Source of the DNA: Pseudarthrobacter sp. GA104 | GTDB taxonomy: Bacteria; Actinomycetota; Actinomycetes; Actinomycetales; Micrococcaceae | DNA length: 64,000 bases | Assembly: GCF_009741265.1 (NCBI RefSeq) | Contig: NZ_WOWL01000001.1 | Location: 3,720,001-3,784,000 of the forward strand | Reading direction: 5' to 3' | Part shown: positions 18,001 through 26,721 of the stretch, one piece after another | How the letters are laid out: each line of letters starts with the position of its first letter | Position numbering within the stretch: position 1 is the first letter of the stretch | Position numbers and translations under genes: made by a program | The notes under the pieces: generated by a model | Database searches by the model: none | What the model saw: only the letters and a program-made list of their open reading frames with translations | Told to the model about the DNA's origin: nothing

Positions 18001-19103
18001 GACCTGATCATCGCCTCCGCCACGGTCCGAGGCCCGCGGAACGTGGTGTTGGGGGGATCCGGATCCAGCAGCACGGGGACTTCCCCGACTGACGGAACAA
18101 TGCGGGGCGCGGTCCCCGACTCGACTTTCAGACAGGCTTCCTGGGCCGCTTGCCCGAGGCGAAGCCACACCCTGCCGTTCCCCTCGGCCCGCGAAGGCGC
18201 AACCTGCCCGTGGCGGGCAGCCAGCATCAGCAGCGGGAGGGAGGGCCCCGCCCGCTGCCGCCGCTCCCGGTCCTCCTCCACTGCCGACTGGATCCGTTGT
18301 GCGAACTCGCGCGCCTGGCGGCGGCCCGTCGCCAGCGGGATGAGTACGGAGACTGCCGAGACGGCCGCGAAAGCAAGGAACATCCACATTCCTGTGAGGA
18401 CCGCGAGTCCTATGCCGATGGCCAGGGGGAGCACTGCGGTGAGCAGAAGGATTCCGCGATTGCCGGACTCGGTGAGGCCTGGAACGGTGAGGGGCTCCTT
18501 AACTGACGTGCCGGCGTCGGCCAGTGCCTTGTCAGGCAGGTCCAGGAAGACGAGCGACATTGCCGTGTTGCCGCAGCGGATGGTGGAGTCAGTGGTGACG
18601 CGCGCATGGCGGACCCGTCCGCCGTCCACATAGGTGCCGTTGGCGCTCTCCAGATCGACGATCATGATGTCCTTCTCGGTGACCACCAGGCGGGCATGTT
18701 CGCGGGAGAGTTCAGGATCGGGAACCACGATGCGCGTATTGCTTCTGCCTATCGTGTAGGTGCCGCGCCTCAGGGGGACCAGGATGCCTGCTCCGGCGCC
18801 GGTGTGCACAGCCAGCGCGATGGGTGCAGCGGGATCAGGAGCCGGACTCCTCGGCCTTCTTCGGCTGGGGGGCTGGCTCCCGCCGTCGACCAGGATGGCG
18901 CCATTCACAAGGGGTGCTTTGCCGAGGCTCATGGAACACAGGTCATCCCCGCCGATAGAGACCGCCCCCGTGCCGAACCTCTCCACCAGCAGGGCGTGGA
19001 TTTTTGCGCCGGAAGTGCCCGGTGGTGCCGTAATGGAAAGTTCCATGGGCGGCCCGGCCGGAAGCGAGTGGGGGCTGCGGACCAGTGTGCAGTGGAGTGT
19101 CAT
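15042..19103 (-). CDS. EssC/EccC-like FHA-FtsK/SpoIIIE ATPase (type VII secretion-type)
   Basis: The 1353-residue protein has the full architecture of a type VII secretion motor in one chain. An N-terminal beta-rich region is followed by one FHA domain (about 98-180, with GRSNTRIVVPDPELSREHARL and NGTYVDG), two membrane helices (about 217-262) and three FtsK/SpoIIIE-type ATPase modules. Module 1 has Walker A GTTGSGKS near residue 574 and Walker B LVIVIDEF. Module 2 has a degenerate P-loop GGPASGAAE near 911 with no Lys. Module 3 has an intact GGAGSGKT near 1198. This pattern resembles Firmicutes EssC more than the split mycobacterial EccCa/EccCb. No WXG100 substrate, EccB, EccD or mycosin is encoded nearby, so it is an orphan here. 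DNA translocation is less likely given the FHA domain. Confidence 0.88.
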   Translation of the reverse strand: MTLHCTLVRSPHSLPAGPPMELSITAPPGTSGAKIHALLVERFGTGAVSIGGDDLCSMSLGKAPLVNGAILVDGGSQPPSRRRPRSPAPDPAAPIALAVHTGAGAGILVPLRRGTYTIGRSNTRIVVPDPELSREHARLVVTEKDIMIVDLESANGTYVDGGRVRHARVTTDSTIRCGNTAMSLVFLDLPDKALADAGTSVKEPLTVPGLTESGNRGILLLTAVLPLAIGIGLAVLTGMWMFLAFAAVSAVSVLIPLATGRRQAREFAQRIQSAVEEDRERRQRAGPSLPLLMLAARHGQVAPSRAEGNGRVWLRLGQAAQEACLKVESGTAPRIVPSVGEVPVLLDPDPPNTTFRGPRTVAEAMIRSLVMQLAGYPCGSRTRIIICGPLESLPLPARFLPGVTLAGTRRAGMKALADGFGSTYDHGVLLSIEASLMDEDGLREKAAGLGWQVLQFCEPDTVPGVPEVVLAERQSFLRETGRRIAFVPDLAPEDVFSSFCRRVAASPRPPEGQERPVPSACALDELLPITPADTAARWAASAGIRGLGVPLGLGATGPQLLDLLNDGPHLLVAGTTGSGKSELLRSLALALALTHPPDRVNFLFVDFKGGSGLGPLAGLVHCVGVLTDLSTHELERTLASLRAEIRVREEALAAARVPDLTAYRSTRASLSCPLPHLVIVIDEFRMLVDDAPEVIRELMRIASIGRSLGLHLVMATQRPQGALTADIRANVTSSIALRVQSEMESHDVIRTAAAAGIRLATPGRAFIARGMEEPEEFQAAATGACRATAVEETEVQLATEYLEAVGKDTAATAGTADLTPAEAAAPLVSLVRNLWASQAGAAPRPPVAPPLPRKLTHPQRKISRGGLTAGATAKDGTSQWTIDLGLVDLPERQEVTPLLWKPAKDSHLAFVGGPASGAAEALDLAAREVAGHTAESHCYFLDAGGSFLGLAAHTRTGAHAGLHELRRAVRILERLAQELASRLNRADSCVPLVLVISGWGSWVSAFRAGPLAWAEDLVQDLVRDGANAGITVLISGERELVTARFCGSLPNRIYFPAGSNEDSRMAWPKMPSTAPVKGRGAAFGPIVGGPAAVCQLFEPASASAAQDGTSPNEVVAAGTRPFRVEPLPSLVSVPEVEALAARMDDVGATVPEAPLANGKGPRRSDGDAHSRDLLLGLGGDELQPVTVRIPAGGVFAVLGGAGSGKTNVLRTLQALNPAAGRWTCPDGGTDPAEFWKCSLAKAREGELPRAAVLLADDIDLLPAGALQDLTELHALGHPVVLTANYSPLLLQRVPLVMDCRAAGRGLLLSPRSASEGDLFGVRFDIEPDPPAGRGMLISRGRSSPVQVAWAGME

Positions 19104-19291
19104 GGGCGTGAATCCTTCGGTGCCTTTGAATCCACGCTAGGCAATTGGCATGGTGTGGAACACGGCCTGAATCTTCTATGTGGACAAGTGGCAGGGGCAT
19201 TCGATTCGACGGGGCCCGCTATCCCTCGGGTAGGCTAGAGCAGCAGACAATGCGCACAATTGCGCTGCCCGCATTCAATCCAGGAGATTTT

Positions 19292-20479
19292 GTGACCGCT
19301 GACCTCGTCATCGTAGGGTCCGGCTTTTTTGGCCTGACAATCGCAGAACAGGCCGCCACTGAGCTGGGCTTGAAGGTCGTCGTCATCGACCGCCGCCACC
19401 ACATCGGCGGCAACGCCTACAGCGAAAAAGAAGAGCAGACCGGCATCGAGGTGCACCGCTACGGCGCCCACCTCTTCCACACATCCAACGAGCGGGTGTG
19501 GGAGTACGTCAACCGGTTCACGACCTTCACGAACTATGTCCACAAGGTCTATGGCGTGCATAAGGGGGAGGTCTTCTCACTCCCCATCAACCTGGCGACC
19601 ATAAACCAGTTCTTCCGTGCCAACCTGACACCCGGCCAGGCGCGGGAACTCATCCAGGAGCAGGCCGGCGAGCTCGCCGGGACCGATCCGCAGAACCTCA
19701 ATGACAAGGGCATCCAGCTGATCGGCCGTCCCCTGTACGAGGCCTTCATCAAGCACTACACCGGCAAGCAGTGGCAGACGGATCCCAAGGACCTGCCGGC
19801 CGGCATCATTTCGCGGCTCCCGGTGCGGTACAACTACGACAACCGGTACTTCAACGACAAGTACGAGGGCCTGCCCACGAACGGCTACACGGCGTGGATC
19901 GAAAAGATGGCGGAGCACCCGAACATCGAGGTCCGGCTCAACACCGATTTCTTCGATGAGTCGCATGAGTACAGCAAGAACAAGGTGGTCGGGAACATCC
20001 CGGTGATCTACACGGGCCCCGTGGACCGCTACTTCGACTTCGCTGAAGGTGACCTGTCCTGGCGCACCATCGACTTCGAGGAAGAAGTGCTGGACATGGA
20101 GGACTTCCAGGGCACCTCCGTTGTGAATTACAACGACGACGACGTCCCCTACACCCGGGTCATCGAGCCCCGCCACTTCCACCCCGAGCGTGACTACCAG
20201 ACGGAAAAGACCGTCATCATGCGAGAGTTCTCACGTTTCGCCGAGAAGGGTGATGAGCCGTACTACCCGGTCAACACGTCCGCTGACCGGGAACGGCTCC
20301 TGAAATACCGCGACCTGGCGGCGGCCGAGAAGGACGTCCTCTTCGGCGGGCGTCTCGGGACGTACAAGTACCTGGACATGCACATGGCCATCGGTTCGGC
20401 ACTGAGCATGTTTGACAACAAGATCCGGCCGCACTTCGAAAGCGGCGTAAAGCTGGAAAGCGGAGGCGTCGACGCATGA
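19292..20479 (+). CDS. glf: UDP-galactopyranose mutase
   Basis: This flavoenzyme converts UDP-galactopyranose to UDP-galactofuranose, the donor for galactofuranose-containing wall polymers. The product is 395 residues from the GTG at 19292, which has AGGAG at 19282-19286. It opens TADLVIVGSGFFGLTIAEQ, the FAD-binding GxGxxG strand-turn-helix. The usual conserved stretches follow: HHIGGNAYSE, GAHLFHT and a C-terminal LGTYKYLDMHMAI flavin-contact region. An upstream in-frame start at 19145 would add 49 residues with no family match and is rejected. The stop overlaps the ATG of glfT2 by four bases (ATGA), so the donor-making and polymerising enzymes are coupled. Confidence 0.96.
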   Translation: MTADLVIVGSGFFGLTIAEQAATELGLKVVVIDRRHHIGGNAYSEKEEQTGIEVHRYGAHLFHTSNERVWEYVNRFTTFTNYVHKVYGVHKGEVFSLPINLATINQFFRANLTPGQARELIQEQAGELAGTDPQNLNDKGIQLIGRPLYEAFIKHYTGKQWQTDPKDLPAGIISRLPVRYNYDNRYFNDKYEGLPTNGYTAWIEKMAEHPNIEVRLNTDFFDESHEYSKNKVVGNIPVIYTGPVDRYFDFAEGDLSWRTIDFEEEVLDMEDFQGTSVVNYNDDDVPYTRVIEPRHFHPERDYQTEKTVIMREFSRFAEKGDEPYYPVNTSADRERLLKYRDLAAAEKDVLFGGRLGTYKYLDMHMAIGSALSMFDNKIRPHFESGVKLESGGVDA

Positions 20480-22500
20480 CTGACACGCCGGGCTGGGCAA
20501 CGCTCCAGAGGGTCATATTCCCTCCGGAATCAGGGGTGGACACCATGTCCCTCTATGCGGACGCCGGCCCGGCAAGCGGCGTTCGGATGCAGGAGAGCAA
20601 CGAGTTTGCCCGGAATCCCAAGCCTCTTGGAGAGAGGCTGCACCTTGTTGGGGCAAGCCCGAAGGAGGTGCATTTCGATGACCTCGTGTCCCGTCATTCC
20701 ATTCGTGTGCGTTCAGGCGAACAGCTTTCGCTCGGAACTTACTTCAATGCCTTCCCGGCCAGTTACTGGCGGCGATGGACCCATGTCAGGCAAATCCGGC
20801 TTGTCGTTGAGACCTCCGGACACGGTTCGGTCACCGTCTACAAATCGAATGCCCGCGGAACGATCCAGCGTGTTGAAGGCGCAAGGCTGGATGGCGACAC
20901 GACGACGGCATTCGAGTTGTCCATCAAACCATTCGGTGATGGCGGTTGGTATTGGTTCGATCTGGCGTCGAGCCGCGGCGACCTCGTCCTAAAGCAGGCA
21001 CGCTGGGAAGGGCCCCAGCCGCTGAGGTCCGGGGAGCGGGCGACGATCCAGATCACTACTATGGACAAGCCCGACTTCTGCCTCGCCAACATTCGCTCGC
21101 TCGTTGAGCATCCGGATGCCCTTGAACTGGCGAAGGAAGTTATCATCGTCGACCAAGGGTCACGAAAAGTGGCGCACCAGCCCGGATTCGCAGAGGTTGC
21201 GGAGCTCTTTGGCCCAAAACTCAGGGTGATCGACCAGGCCAACCTTGGGGGTTCAGGAGGTTTCGCGCGGGGAATGTACGAAGCTGTCGAAAACGGCAGC
21301 GACTACGTTCTCCTCCTGGACGATGACGTCGTCATGGAGCCGGAGAGCATCATGCGGATGATGGCTTTTTCCGGCAGATGCAAGAATCCCACCATCGTTG
21401 GTGGCCATATGTTCGATCTCTACAGCAGGAGCACCTTGTATTCGATGGGCGAGACCATCGACGCCCGCCGCTTCTCGCCAGGCCAGCCGCATCAGGATAT
21501 GCAGATGCGGCACGACTTTGGCGTTTCCAACCTTCGGCAGACGCCATGGCTTCACCGCCGCGTCGACGTAGATTACAACGGTTGGTGGATGTGCCTGATC
21601 CCGACGTCCGTCATCCGGACGATTGGCCTGCCCCTGCCCGTGTTCATTAAGTGGGATGACTCCGAGTATGGTCTTCGGGCCAGAGCTGCCGGAATCCGGA
21701 CGGTATCCCTTCCAGGGGCGGCACTCTGGCACATCTCCTGGATAGACAAAGACGACCTTGTGGGCTGGCAGGCCTACTTCCACAACCGTAACCGGCTCAT
21801 TACCGCACTTCTCCATAGTCCCTATCCCAAAGGGGGCAACGTCCTTCGGGAGTCTTTCCAGGAAGACGTCAAACATCTGGTATCCCTGCAGTACTTCACC
21901 GCGCACAATCGTTTGGCTGGAAGGGACGACCTCCTGACAGGTCCCGGGCACCTGCATCCCTCCCTGAGTACAAAGCTCGCGGAGATCAACGAACTCCGTG
22001 AGTCATACTCCGACGCAACGATGCGCGAGGACGTGGACGATTTTCCTGCGCCTGCACTGGGCGCCGGCCTCTCGGCCGCTGCCGATGTCCAAATGCCCGC
22101 CAAGAAGGACATGGTCCAGTGGGGTTTGACCATGGTGGCGCGGCAGCTGATGAAGCAGCCCCCGCCGGAATCGCTGGAACGCCCCCAGGCGTACCTTGCC
22201 CACCTTGATAATCGCTGGTTTCGGATAGCCCACTACGACTCCGTCGTAGTTTCAAACGCGGAGGGTACGGCCGCCTCCTGGTATAGGCGCGATCCGAAAA
22301 AGCTCAGGGCAATGCTGACACGGTCGACCAGACAGCATGCACGACTGTACAAAGACTGGAATGCGCTGGCTGATAACTACAGGTCGGCGCTGCCGGCCCT
22401 TGTTTCGATGGAGGCCTGGCGCGCCACCTTCGATGCCGCCGCCCCGGCGCAGGGCCATAAAAATGACCCTGCCACCAGGAGCGCCGGCGCTTCTAAATGA
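20476..22500 (+). CDS. glfT2: GlfT2-like galactofuranosyltransferase
   Basis: This is a processive-type GT2 enzyme that adds galactofuranose from UDP-Galf to a growing galactan on a lipid carrier at the cytoplasmic membrane face. The 674-residue length fits GlfT2. Features are an N-terminal beta-sandwich that begins with the family-like LQRVIFPPESGVD, a GT-A core from about residue 190, and the metal/nucleotide motif LLLDDDV near 280-284. A downstream WDDSEYGLRARAAG and WHISWIDKDD region carries likely catalytic Asp/His, and the C-terminal domain is helical. It overlaps glf by four bases and converges with the DUF2142 gene. Mycobacterial GlfT2 makes arabinogalactan; in this lineage the polymer is probably a different galactofuranan. 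Confidence 0.93.
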   Translation: MTDTPGWATLQRVIFPPESGVDTMSLYADAGPASGVRMQESNEFARNPKPLGERLHLVGASPKEVHFDDLVSRHSIRVRSGEQLSLGTYFNAFPASYWRRWTHVRQIRLVVETSGHGSVTVYKSNARGTIQRVEGARLDGDTTTAFELSIKPFGDGGWYWFDLASSRGDLVLKQARWEGPQPLRSGERATIQITTMDKPDFCLANIRSLVEHPDALELAKEVIIVDQGSRKVAHQPGFAEVAELFGPKLRVIDQANLGGSGGFARGMYEAVENGSDYVLLLDDDVVMEPESIMRMMAFSGRCKNPTIVGGHMFDLYSRSTLYSMGETIDARRFSPGQPHQDMQMRHDFGVSNLRQTPWLHRRVDVDYNGWWMCLIPTSVIRTIGLPLPVFIKWDDSEYGLRARAAGIRTVSLPGAALWHISWIDKDDLVGWQAYFHNRNRLITALLHSPYPKGGNVLRESFQEDVKHLVSLQYFTAHNRLAGRDDLLTGPGHLHPSLSTKLAEINELRESYSDATMREDVDDFPAPALGAGLSAAADVQMPAKKDMVQWGLTMVARQLMKQPPPESLERPQAYLAHLDNRWFRIAHYDSVVVSNAEGTAASWYRRDPKKLRAMLTRSTRQHARLYKDWNALADNYRSALPALVSMEAWRATFDAAAPAQGHKNDPATRSAGASK

Positions 22501-22515
22501 ATCTCCCGCCGCTCA

Positions 22516-24099
22516 TCATCTGCTGAGCGGTGGCTGCAACGGGGCTATAAGCTTCTGCCGTGCCTGTGCCGGCGGCGTAGTCAAGAGGCGGTAGAGGAAA
22601 CTACCGCAGGTTGCCAACAGCAGGATGTAGATGACCGCGAGCACTTGCCAGGTACCTGGAGGCTGCCACAGCGGTTCAAACATCTCTGTCCAGTTGACGT
22701 GATCTTGAATCCCGATGGTGTAGCGGCGCAAGCCTTCCAGGAACACATAGGCGTGCGCCAATCCCCCAAGAACCAACCCCCAGCGGACCATGGACTTAGT
22801 CCAAGGCGTAATACGGAACGGGCGGAAGCGCGTTGCGATTCCAGCCGCCAAGATGAGGGTGACAACCATTGCCAGCGTGTATCTTCCCTGCCAAATCCAA
22901 CCCAGCTGTTCGCTTGAGCTTGCTTGCAGGGCGGTTGGAACTGCGATAACGGTAACCGTCAGCAGCACCATGACCCAGCGCGCCCTGAGAGGGCGGGCCG
23001 TGTAGGCAAGGAACAACATGGCCCCAAACCCCAGGACCCAGGCGTAGAGAGCGGCCGGCGGCGGCATAGTGTCGATCCACCCAAGGACACCTACGTACTC
23101 CACCATGAAGAAAACCGTTTTGTCGAGCATGGCAACAGCTGCACTCTCCGCAGGAATGGGGGCGCCCGCCAGCAGGCTTTCGAAGCTTTTCGCCGACACG
23201 ACCCACCACAGTGCAAAAGCGCACGATACGCCGACGATGAGCAGCGCTACCTGGAATCTCCTTTGTGCCAGCGTGCGCAGAGAAGCATTGATGCCAAAAC
23301 AGAGCACAGCGGCGGTCGCGGCAATTGCCAACCACAAGAGGGAAAGCGGACGGGTATGTGCGAGAACTGAGGCGGACAGGGTGAAGACAACTAAGAGCAG
23401 AGTGCTGAGCCTAACCTTGCTGGCCGTTTGCTCGGCGATGGCGCAAAGACTCGCGAATACGGCCCCCGTGGAGGCAATCTCCAGCGCATTCGGGTTGATC
23501 GAGCCGGTTAAGAAGAAGACAGCTGGTGTCAGTGCTATTGAAGCCGCGATGACTGGCCGGTGGAACCGACGCAAGGACGCGGTGGCTGCGAAGATTGCAG
23601 CCAGGAAGAATGCCACCATCCACGTACTGATCAGCCTCATGGCATATATCGCAGTTTCGCCGCTGAGGCCGCGGCTACCCAGGCCGACAATGCCGTAATA
23701 CACAGGATTGTAGTTTCCGGCGGATGTCTTGCCGGTTCTCCATCCTCGATCGGAGGAGTCGATCGGAGTCGCGCAGTCAGCGGTTACGTTTGATTTTTGC
23801 GCGAAACATACATGTTGGTTAAGATCCGCGATGTAACCGGGCACTTGAACCATCAAGGGGGCACCTTGGACTCCGGAGCTGGTTCCCGACAGTTGTCCAC
23901 GGGCTACTGCTGCCGCCTTGATGGTGTGAGCGGGTTCGTCAGGAATGGACATGAGGGGCGAAGCGAAACTCCATACGCTTCCGATGCATCCAAAGAGCAG
24001 CCAGGCAACTATGAGGACTCGGAAGGATGAGGGGGCGGGTCGGTGGGTCTTTAGGTGGTTGAACTTGGCTAACAGGGGAGGGAGCGTCGAATGTGGCAT
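22516..24099 (-). CDS. DUF2142 multi-spanning membrane protein (first copy)
   Basis: About 527 residues with some twelve hydrophobic segments. The first extracytoplasmic loop after helix 1 carries the DUF2142 pattern (SIPDEPAHTIKAAAVARGQL), a short acidic stretch typical of GT-C-like glycosyltransferase folds. A second recognisable block, NPVYYGIVGLGS, follows. DUF2142 proteins occur in surface-polysaccharide loci and are presumed to act on lipid-linked sugars outside the membrane; this is family-level inference. The start is uncertain: ATG 24099 (MPHSTLPPLL) or an in-frame GTG 57 bases upstream, and neither has a clear ribosome-binding site. It is divergent from gtrA and about 35-45% alike by eye to the second copy at 25018-26721. 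Confidence 0.82.
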   Translation of the reverse strand: MPHSTLPPLLAKFNHLKTHRPAPSSFRVLIVAWLLFGCIGSVWSFASPLMSIPDEPAHTIKAAAVARGQLSGTSSGVQGAPLMVQVPGYIADLNQHVCFAQKSNVTADCATPIDSSDRGWRTGKTSAGNYNPVYYGIVGLGSRGLSGETAIYAMRLISTWMVAFFLAAIFAATASLRRFHRPVIAASIALTPAVFFLTGSINPNALEIASTGAVFASLCAIAEQTASKVRLSTLLLVVFTLSASVLAHTRPLSLLWLAIAATAAVLCFGINASLRTLAQRRFQVALLIVGVSCAFALWWVVSAKSFESLLAGAPIPAESAAVAMLDKTVFFMVEYVGVLGWIDTMPPPAALYAWVLGFGAMLFLAYTARPLRARWVMVLLTVTVIAVPTALQASSSEQLGWIWQGRYTLAMVVTLILAAGIATRFRPFRITPWTKSMVRWGLVLGGLAHAYVFLEGLRRYTIGIQDHVNWTEMFEPLWQPPGTWQVLAVIYILLLATCGSFLYRLLTTPPAQARQKLIAPLQPPLSR

Positions 24100-24176
24100 G
24101 ATAGCTTTAAGCGTACTTGGAGGCTGGCTGTCAAGAGGCTGAACACTCCGTTCCACTGGAGAGGATCAACCCCACG

Positions 24177-24656
24177 ATGCGAATTCCCGGTTCTGGCATG
24201 CCGTCATCCAATAAGTCTTCCGCCGAGGCAGCTCCTCCTGTGCCACGCCTTGCTATGGTCCTTTACCGGCATCCCGTAGTCAGATTTCTGGCGGTTGGTG
24301 GTCTTTCATTTGCGCTTGATCTGGGACTGCTGGCGGTGCTTCACGAAGGGTTCGGCGTAGACCTTTGGATTGCCACGCCCATTGCGTTCGTCGTTAGCCT
24401 GGTTTTCAATTTTCTGCTCCAGCGAGTATTCACTTTCCAGGCAACGAACAAGGGAAGCGTCAGTGCAGCAAAGTACCTGCTCCTGGTTCTACTGAACATC
24501 GTCGTAAGTGATGTGATAGTTACCGGTTTTGATGCTCTTGGCTGGTCGTATGTTTTGGGCAAGACCACTGCAACGACTCTCACCACGGTTTGGAACTATT
24601 TCCTCTACCGGCACTGGATCTTCCGGCGTGAACCGCAGGACGTGGAAACGAACTAG
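24177..24656 (+). CDS. GtrA-family membrane protein (putative lipid-linked sugar flippase)
   Basis: A 159-residue protein with four membrane helices in the GtrA arrangement. It starts at RHPVVRFLAVGGLSFALDLG, includes FVVSLVFNFLLQRVFTF after helix 2, and ends TTVWNYFLYRHWIFR. GtrA proteins are thought to flip undecaprenyl- or decaprenyl-phosphate-linked monosaccharides across the membrane. The chosen ATG at 24177 has GAGAGGA about 11 bases upstream; an in-frame start at 24117 gives no family-like residues. It lies between two minus-strand DUF2142 genes, and a GT2 of the polyprenyl-phosphate type is encoded 11 kb away. A flip-then-transfer pathway is plausible but inferred. Confidence 0.9.
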   Translation: MRIPGSGMPSSNKSSAEAAPPVPRLAMVLYRHPVVRFLAVGGLSFALDLGLLAVLHEGFGVDLWIATPIAFVVSLVFNFLLQRVFTFQATNKGSVSAAKYLLLVLLNIVVSDVIVTGFDALGWSYVLGKTTATTLTTVWNYFLYRHWIFRREPQDVETN

Positions 24657-24943
24657 TTCTCTGCCCGGTAGGGGGCTTCCGGGGGGGCAACTCGGGCAAC
24701 AGACAGCCCGGACGAACGACGCCAAACCCTGAAGGGCCTGCTCCCGGGCACCTTTCATTCCGCAGTGAGCACGCCCTGCGGCTGGCCGAACACATCCAAG
24801 CCCGGCCCAACGGTCCAGCACGATCGACGGTGTGACCACATCCAGTGCCCCGTTCTGAAGGGGCAGGGAGGGCTATGGCGCCGCCCAGGCTGGGTGGAAC
24901 GCTTCGGCCACGCCCGGGCTTTACACATGTGCAGAGCCAAAAC
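24657..24943. other. Gene-free stretch after gtrA
   Basis: Together with the terminator that follows, about 360 bases separate gtrA from the second DUF2142 gene. I see no coding frame with a plausible start, no tRNA and no clear repeat here. Short open frames on both strands lack ribosome-binding sites and protein-like composition. Confidence 0.6.
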
Positions 24944-24976
24944 AGCCTCCGGCGCTCGTTGTGAGTGCCGGAGGCT
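24944..24976 (-). terminator. Terminator of the seven-gene glycan operon
   Basis: A perfect 10-bp stem (24944-24953 with 24967-24976) is followed on the minus strand by TGTTTTGG. It lies about 40 bases beyond the stop of the second DUF2142 gene, the last gene of the operon that starts at 33886. Confidence 0.75.
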
Positions 24977-25017
24977 TGAAGCGTACGCATCACGGCCTGC
25001 CGTGCGGCACCTTTGAA

Positions 25018-26721
25018 TTACATGGACGGTTCCCGCGGCGCCCTGGAGACTTCGGGCTCGGGGGAAACGGGGTGGGAGGCCCCGGATGCGGAAATAAGGT
25101 CTGCCGCAGCATTCCGCTCCGCGTGGGCGGTGGCTCCCGAAGTGGAGAGCCGGCCCGGCCTTCCAGCTCTCACCGAGCGAGCTATCAAAGGCTGCCCGGT
25201 GAAGAGGTAGCGGAACAGGATCAGGCCCGCGAGCGCGGTTATAAGAAGGTAAGCGATGGTCAAGGGGAGCCAACCGAACGGCGGCTGCCAGTCAGGCGAA
25301 GAGAAAAGCGTCTGCCAGTTGGCGATCTCACTAATGCCTACAACGTAGCGCCTCAAGACATATGCGAAGGTCAAGGTGTGGCAGAAAACAATGAGCCAGA
25401 ACATGATCCGCGAAACGTGTAAGGCAACGGGGCCGTCCGGGAATCTGAGTTTCCTCAGTCCAAGACCTACGCTGACGAATAGGACCACAACAAGGGGAAG
25501 CGTGTAGCGTCCTTGCCAGATGAACCCCATCCCACGCCATAGCGCGGTCTGCAGCAGCGCAGGAACCAGGTAGAGCATTGCGAGGGCAACCCAGTATCCG
25601 GTCCAGTTGCGAAGCGGCCGGACACAGAAAGGGATCAGCAGGCCGGCGATCATCAATCCGCCCCAAACCAGCGTCACCAGTTCGGGTGCAGGGGTGTCGA
25701 GCCATCCCATGGTTCCGATGTACTGCGGGAAGAAATCGTACGTCCGGTCGAGCATAATCATGAAACCGCGGTACAGGGGGGCGTCGGGATGTGGATTGGC
25801 AATTCCCTCTGGCGCCACGCCGACGTTTGCTGGCCCGTTAGCCGCCAGGTACATCCAAACTAACCCCAACAATGCCCCTGGAACGGCCAAACCCACGGCA
25901 GCGAGCACCCGCCTGTCCTTAAAGACGGTGACAGTGCGCCGGAACCGGAAAGAGCAGACACCGACGATCAGGGCGCAGAGAAGCCATATCAACGATATTT
26001 GCCGGGCGTTTGCGAGTGCCACCGTGGACACGGCAACAGTGGCCAGCGCGGGGATCACACGTCTTGTGTCCCGCCAGTTGTCGAGGATCACCACGAACCC
26101 CGCGAATGCTGCCATGGTGGCCGCAATCTCCAAGGAGTTCGGGTTGATGCCCCCGCCAAGGAACAGGATCATCGGAGTCATTGTCAGGGCCGCAACCAAG
26201 ACGGGGTACTTCGGACGCCTCAGTTCGGTCAGTGCGGTGAAGCCGGCTGCAAAGAAAGCGGCACAGAGTAGAGCGCTTACCAGCCGCATGGCATAGAGCG
26301 CCGGGGCGCCGGACATCAGTAGTGATGGCAACCCGACAACAAAGTAGTACATCGGGTTATAGGAGCCTGCAGAGGTCACAGCAATGTTTGTGAAGGTGTC
26401 GTCGGCATAAATGGGAGCTGTGCAATCGGCAGCCTGAGCCCGGTTGAACTTGTAGCAGCTTTGGGCGTGGAGGCTCGCAATATAGTTGGGTACACGTACG
26501 TGGACGCCGTGGCCGAACGAGGTACCTTCCTCCACCAGGATCTGGCCGCGAACTACAGCTGCGGCCTTAATGGTATGCGCGGGCTCGTCTGGAGAGCCCA
26601 TGAGGGGGGTGGCGGCCGACCACAATCCGAACAGCAGAAAGAACAGTGCCGTGAGAAGACCGAAAGTAGGCAGTGGTCGGGGCAACCCACGTCGTCGAAC
26701 ATTTCGGAAAAGCAGGGTCAT
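25018..26721 (-). CDS. DUF2142 multi-spanning membrane protein (second copy)
   Basis: The 567-residue protein has about twelve hydrophobic segments and the same signature as the first copy (GSPDEPAHTIKAAAVVRGQI after helix 1, then NPMYYFVVGLPS). Its hydrophilic C-terminal tail of about 50 residues is unique to this copy and probably cytoplasmic. It is the last gene of a minus-strand operon, and its ATG overlaps the stop of the PstS-like lipoprotein gene by four bases. As with the first copy, a GT-C-like role on lipid-linked sugars is inferred from the family context; no catalytic residue is proven. The two copies may act on different acceptors. Confidence 0.84.
   Translation of the reverse strand: MTLLFRNVRRRGLPRPLPTFGLLTALFFLLFGLWSAATPLMGSPDEPAHTIKAAAVVRGQILVEEGTSFGHGVHVRVPNYIASLHAQSCYKFNRAQAADCTAPIYADDTFTNIAVTSAGSYNPMYYFVVGLPSLLMSGAPALYAMRLVSALLCAAFFAAGFTALTELRRPKYPVLVAALTMTPMILFLGGGINPNSLEIAATMAAFAGFVVILDNWRDTRRVIPALATVAVSTVALANARQISLIWLLCALIVGVCSFRFRRTVTVFKDRRVLAAVGLAVPGALLGLVWMYLAANGPANVGVAPEGIANPHPDAPLYRGFMIMLDRTYDFFPQYIGTMGWLDTPAPELVTLVWGGLMIAGLLIPFCVRPLRNWTGYWVALAMLYLVPALLQTALWRGMGFIWQGRYTLPLVVVLFVSVGLGLRKLRFPDGPVALHVSRIMFWLIVFCHTLTFAYVLRRYVVGISEIANWQTLFSSPDWQPPFGWLPLTIAYLLITALAGLILFRYLFTGQPLIARSVRAGRPGRLSTSGATAHAERNAAADLISASGASHPVSPEPEVSRAPREPSM

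Noticed and set aside
24117..24176. Longer gtrA start
   Set aside because: The first 20 residues are not like the family and overlap the probable promoter area of the divergent DUF2142 gene; ATG 24177 has a better ribosome-binding site.
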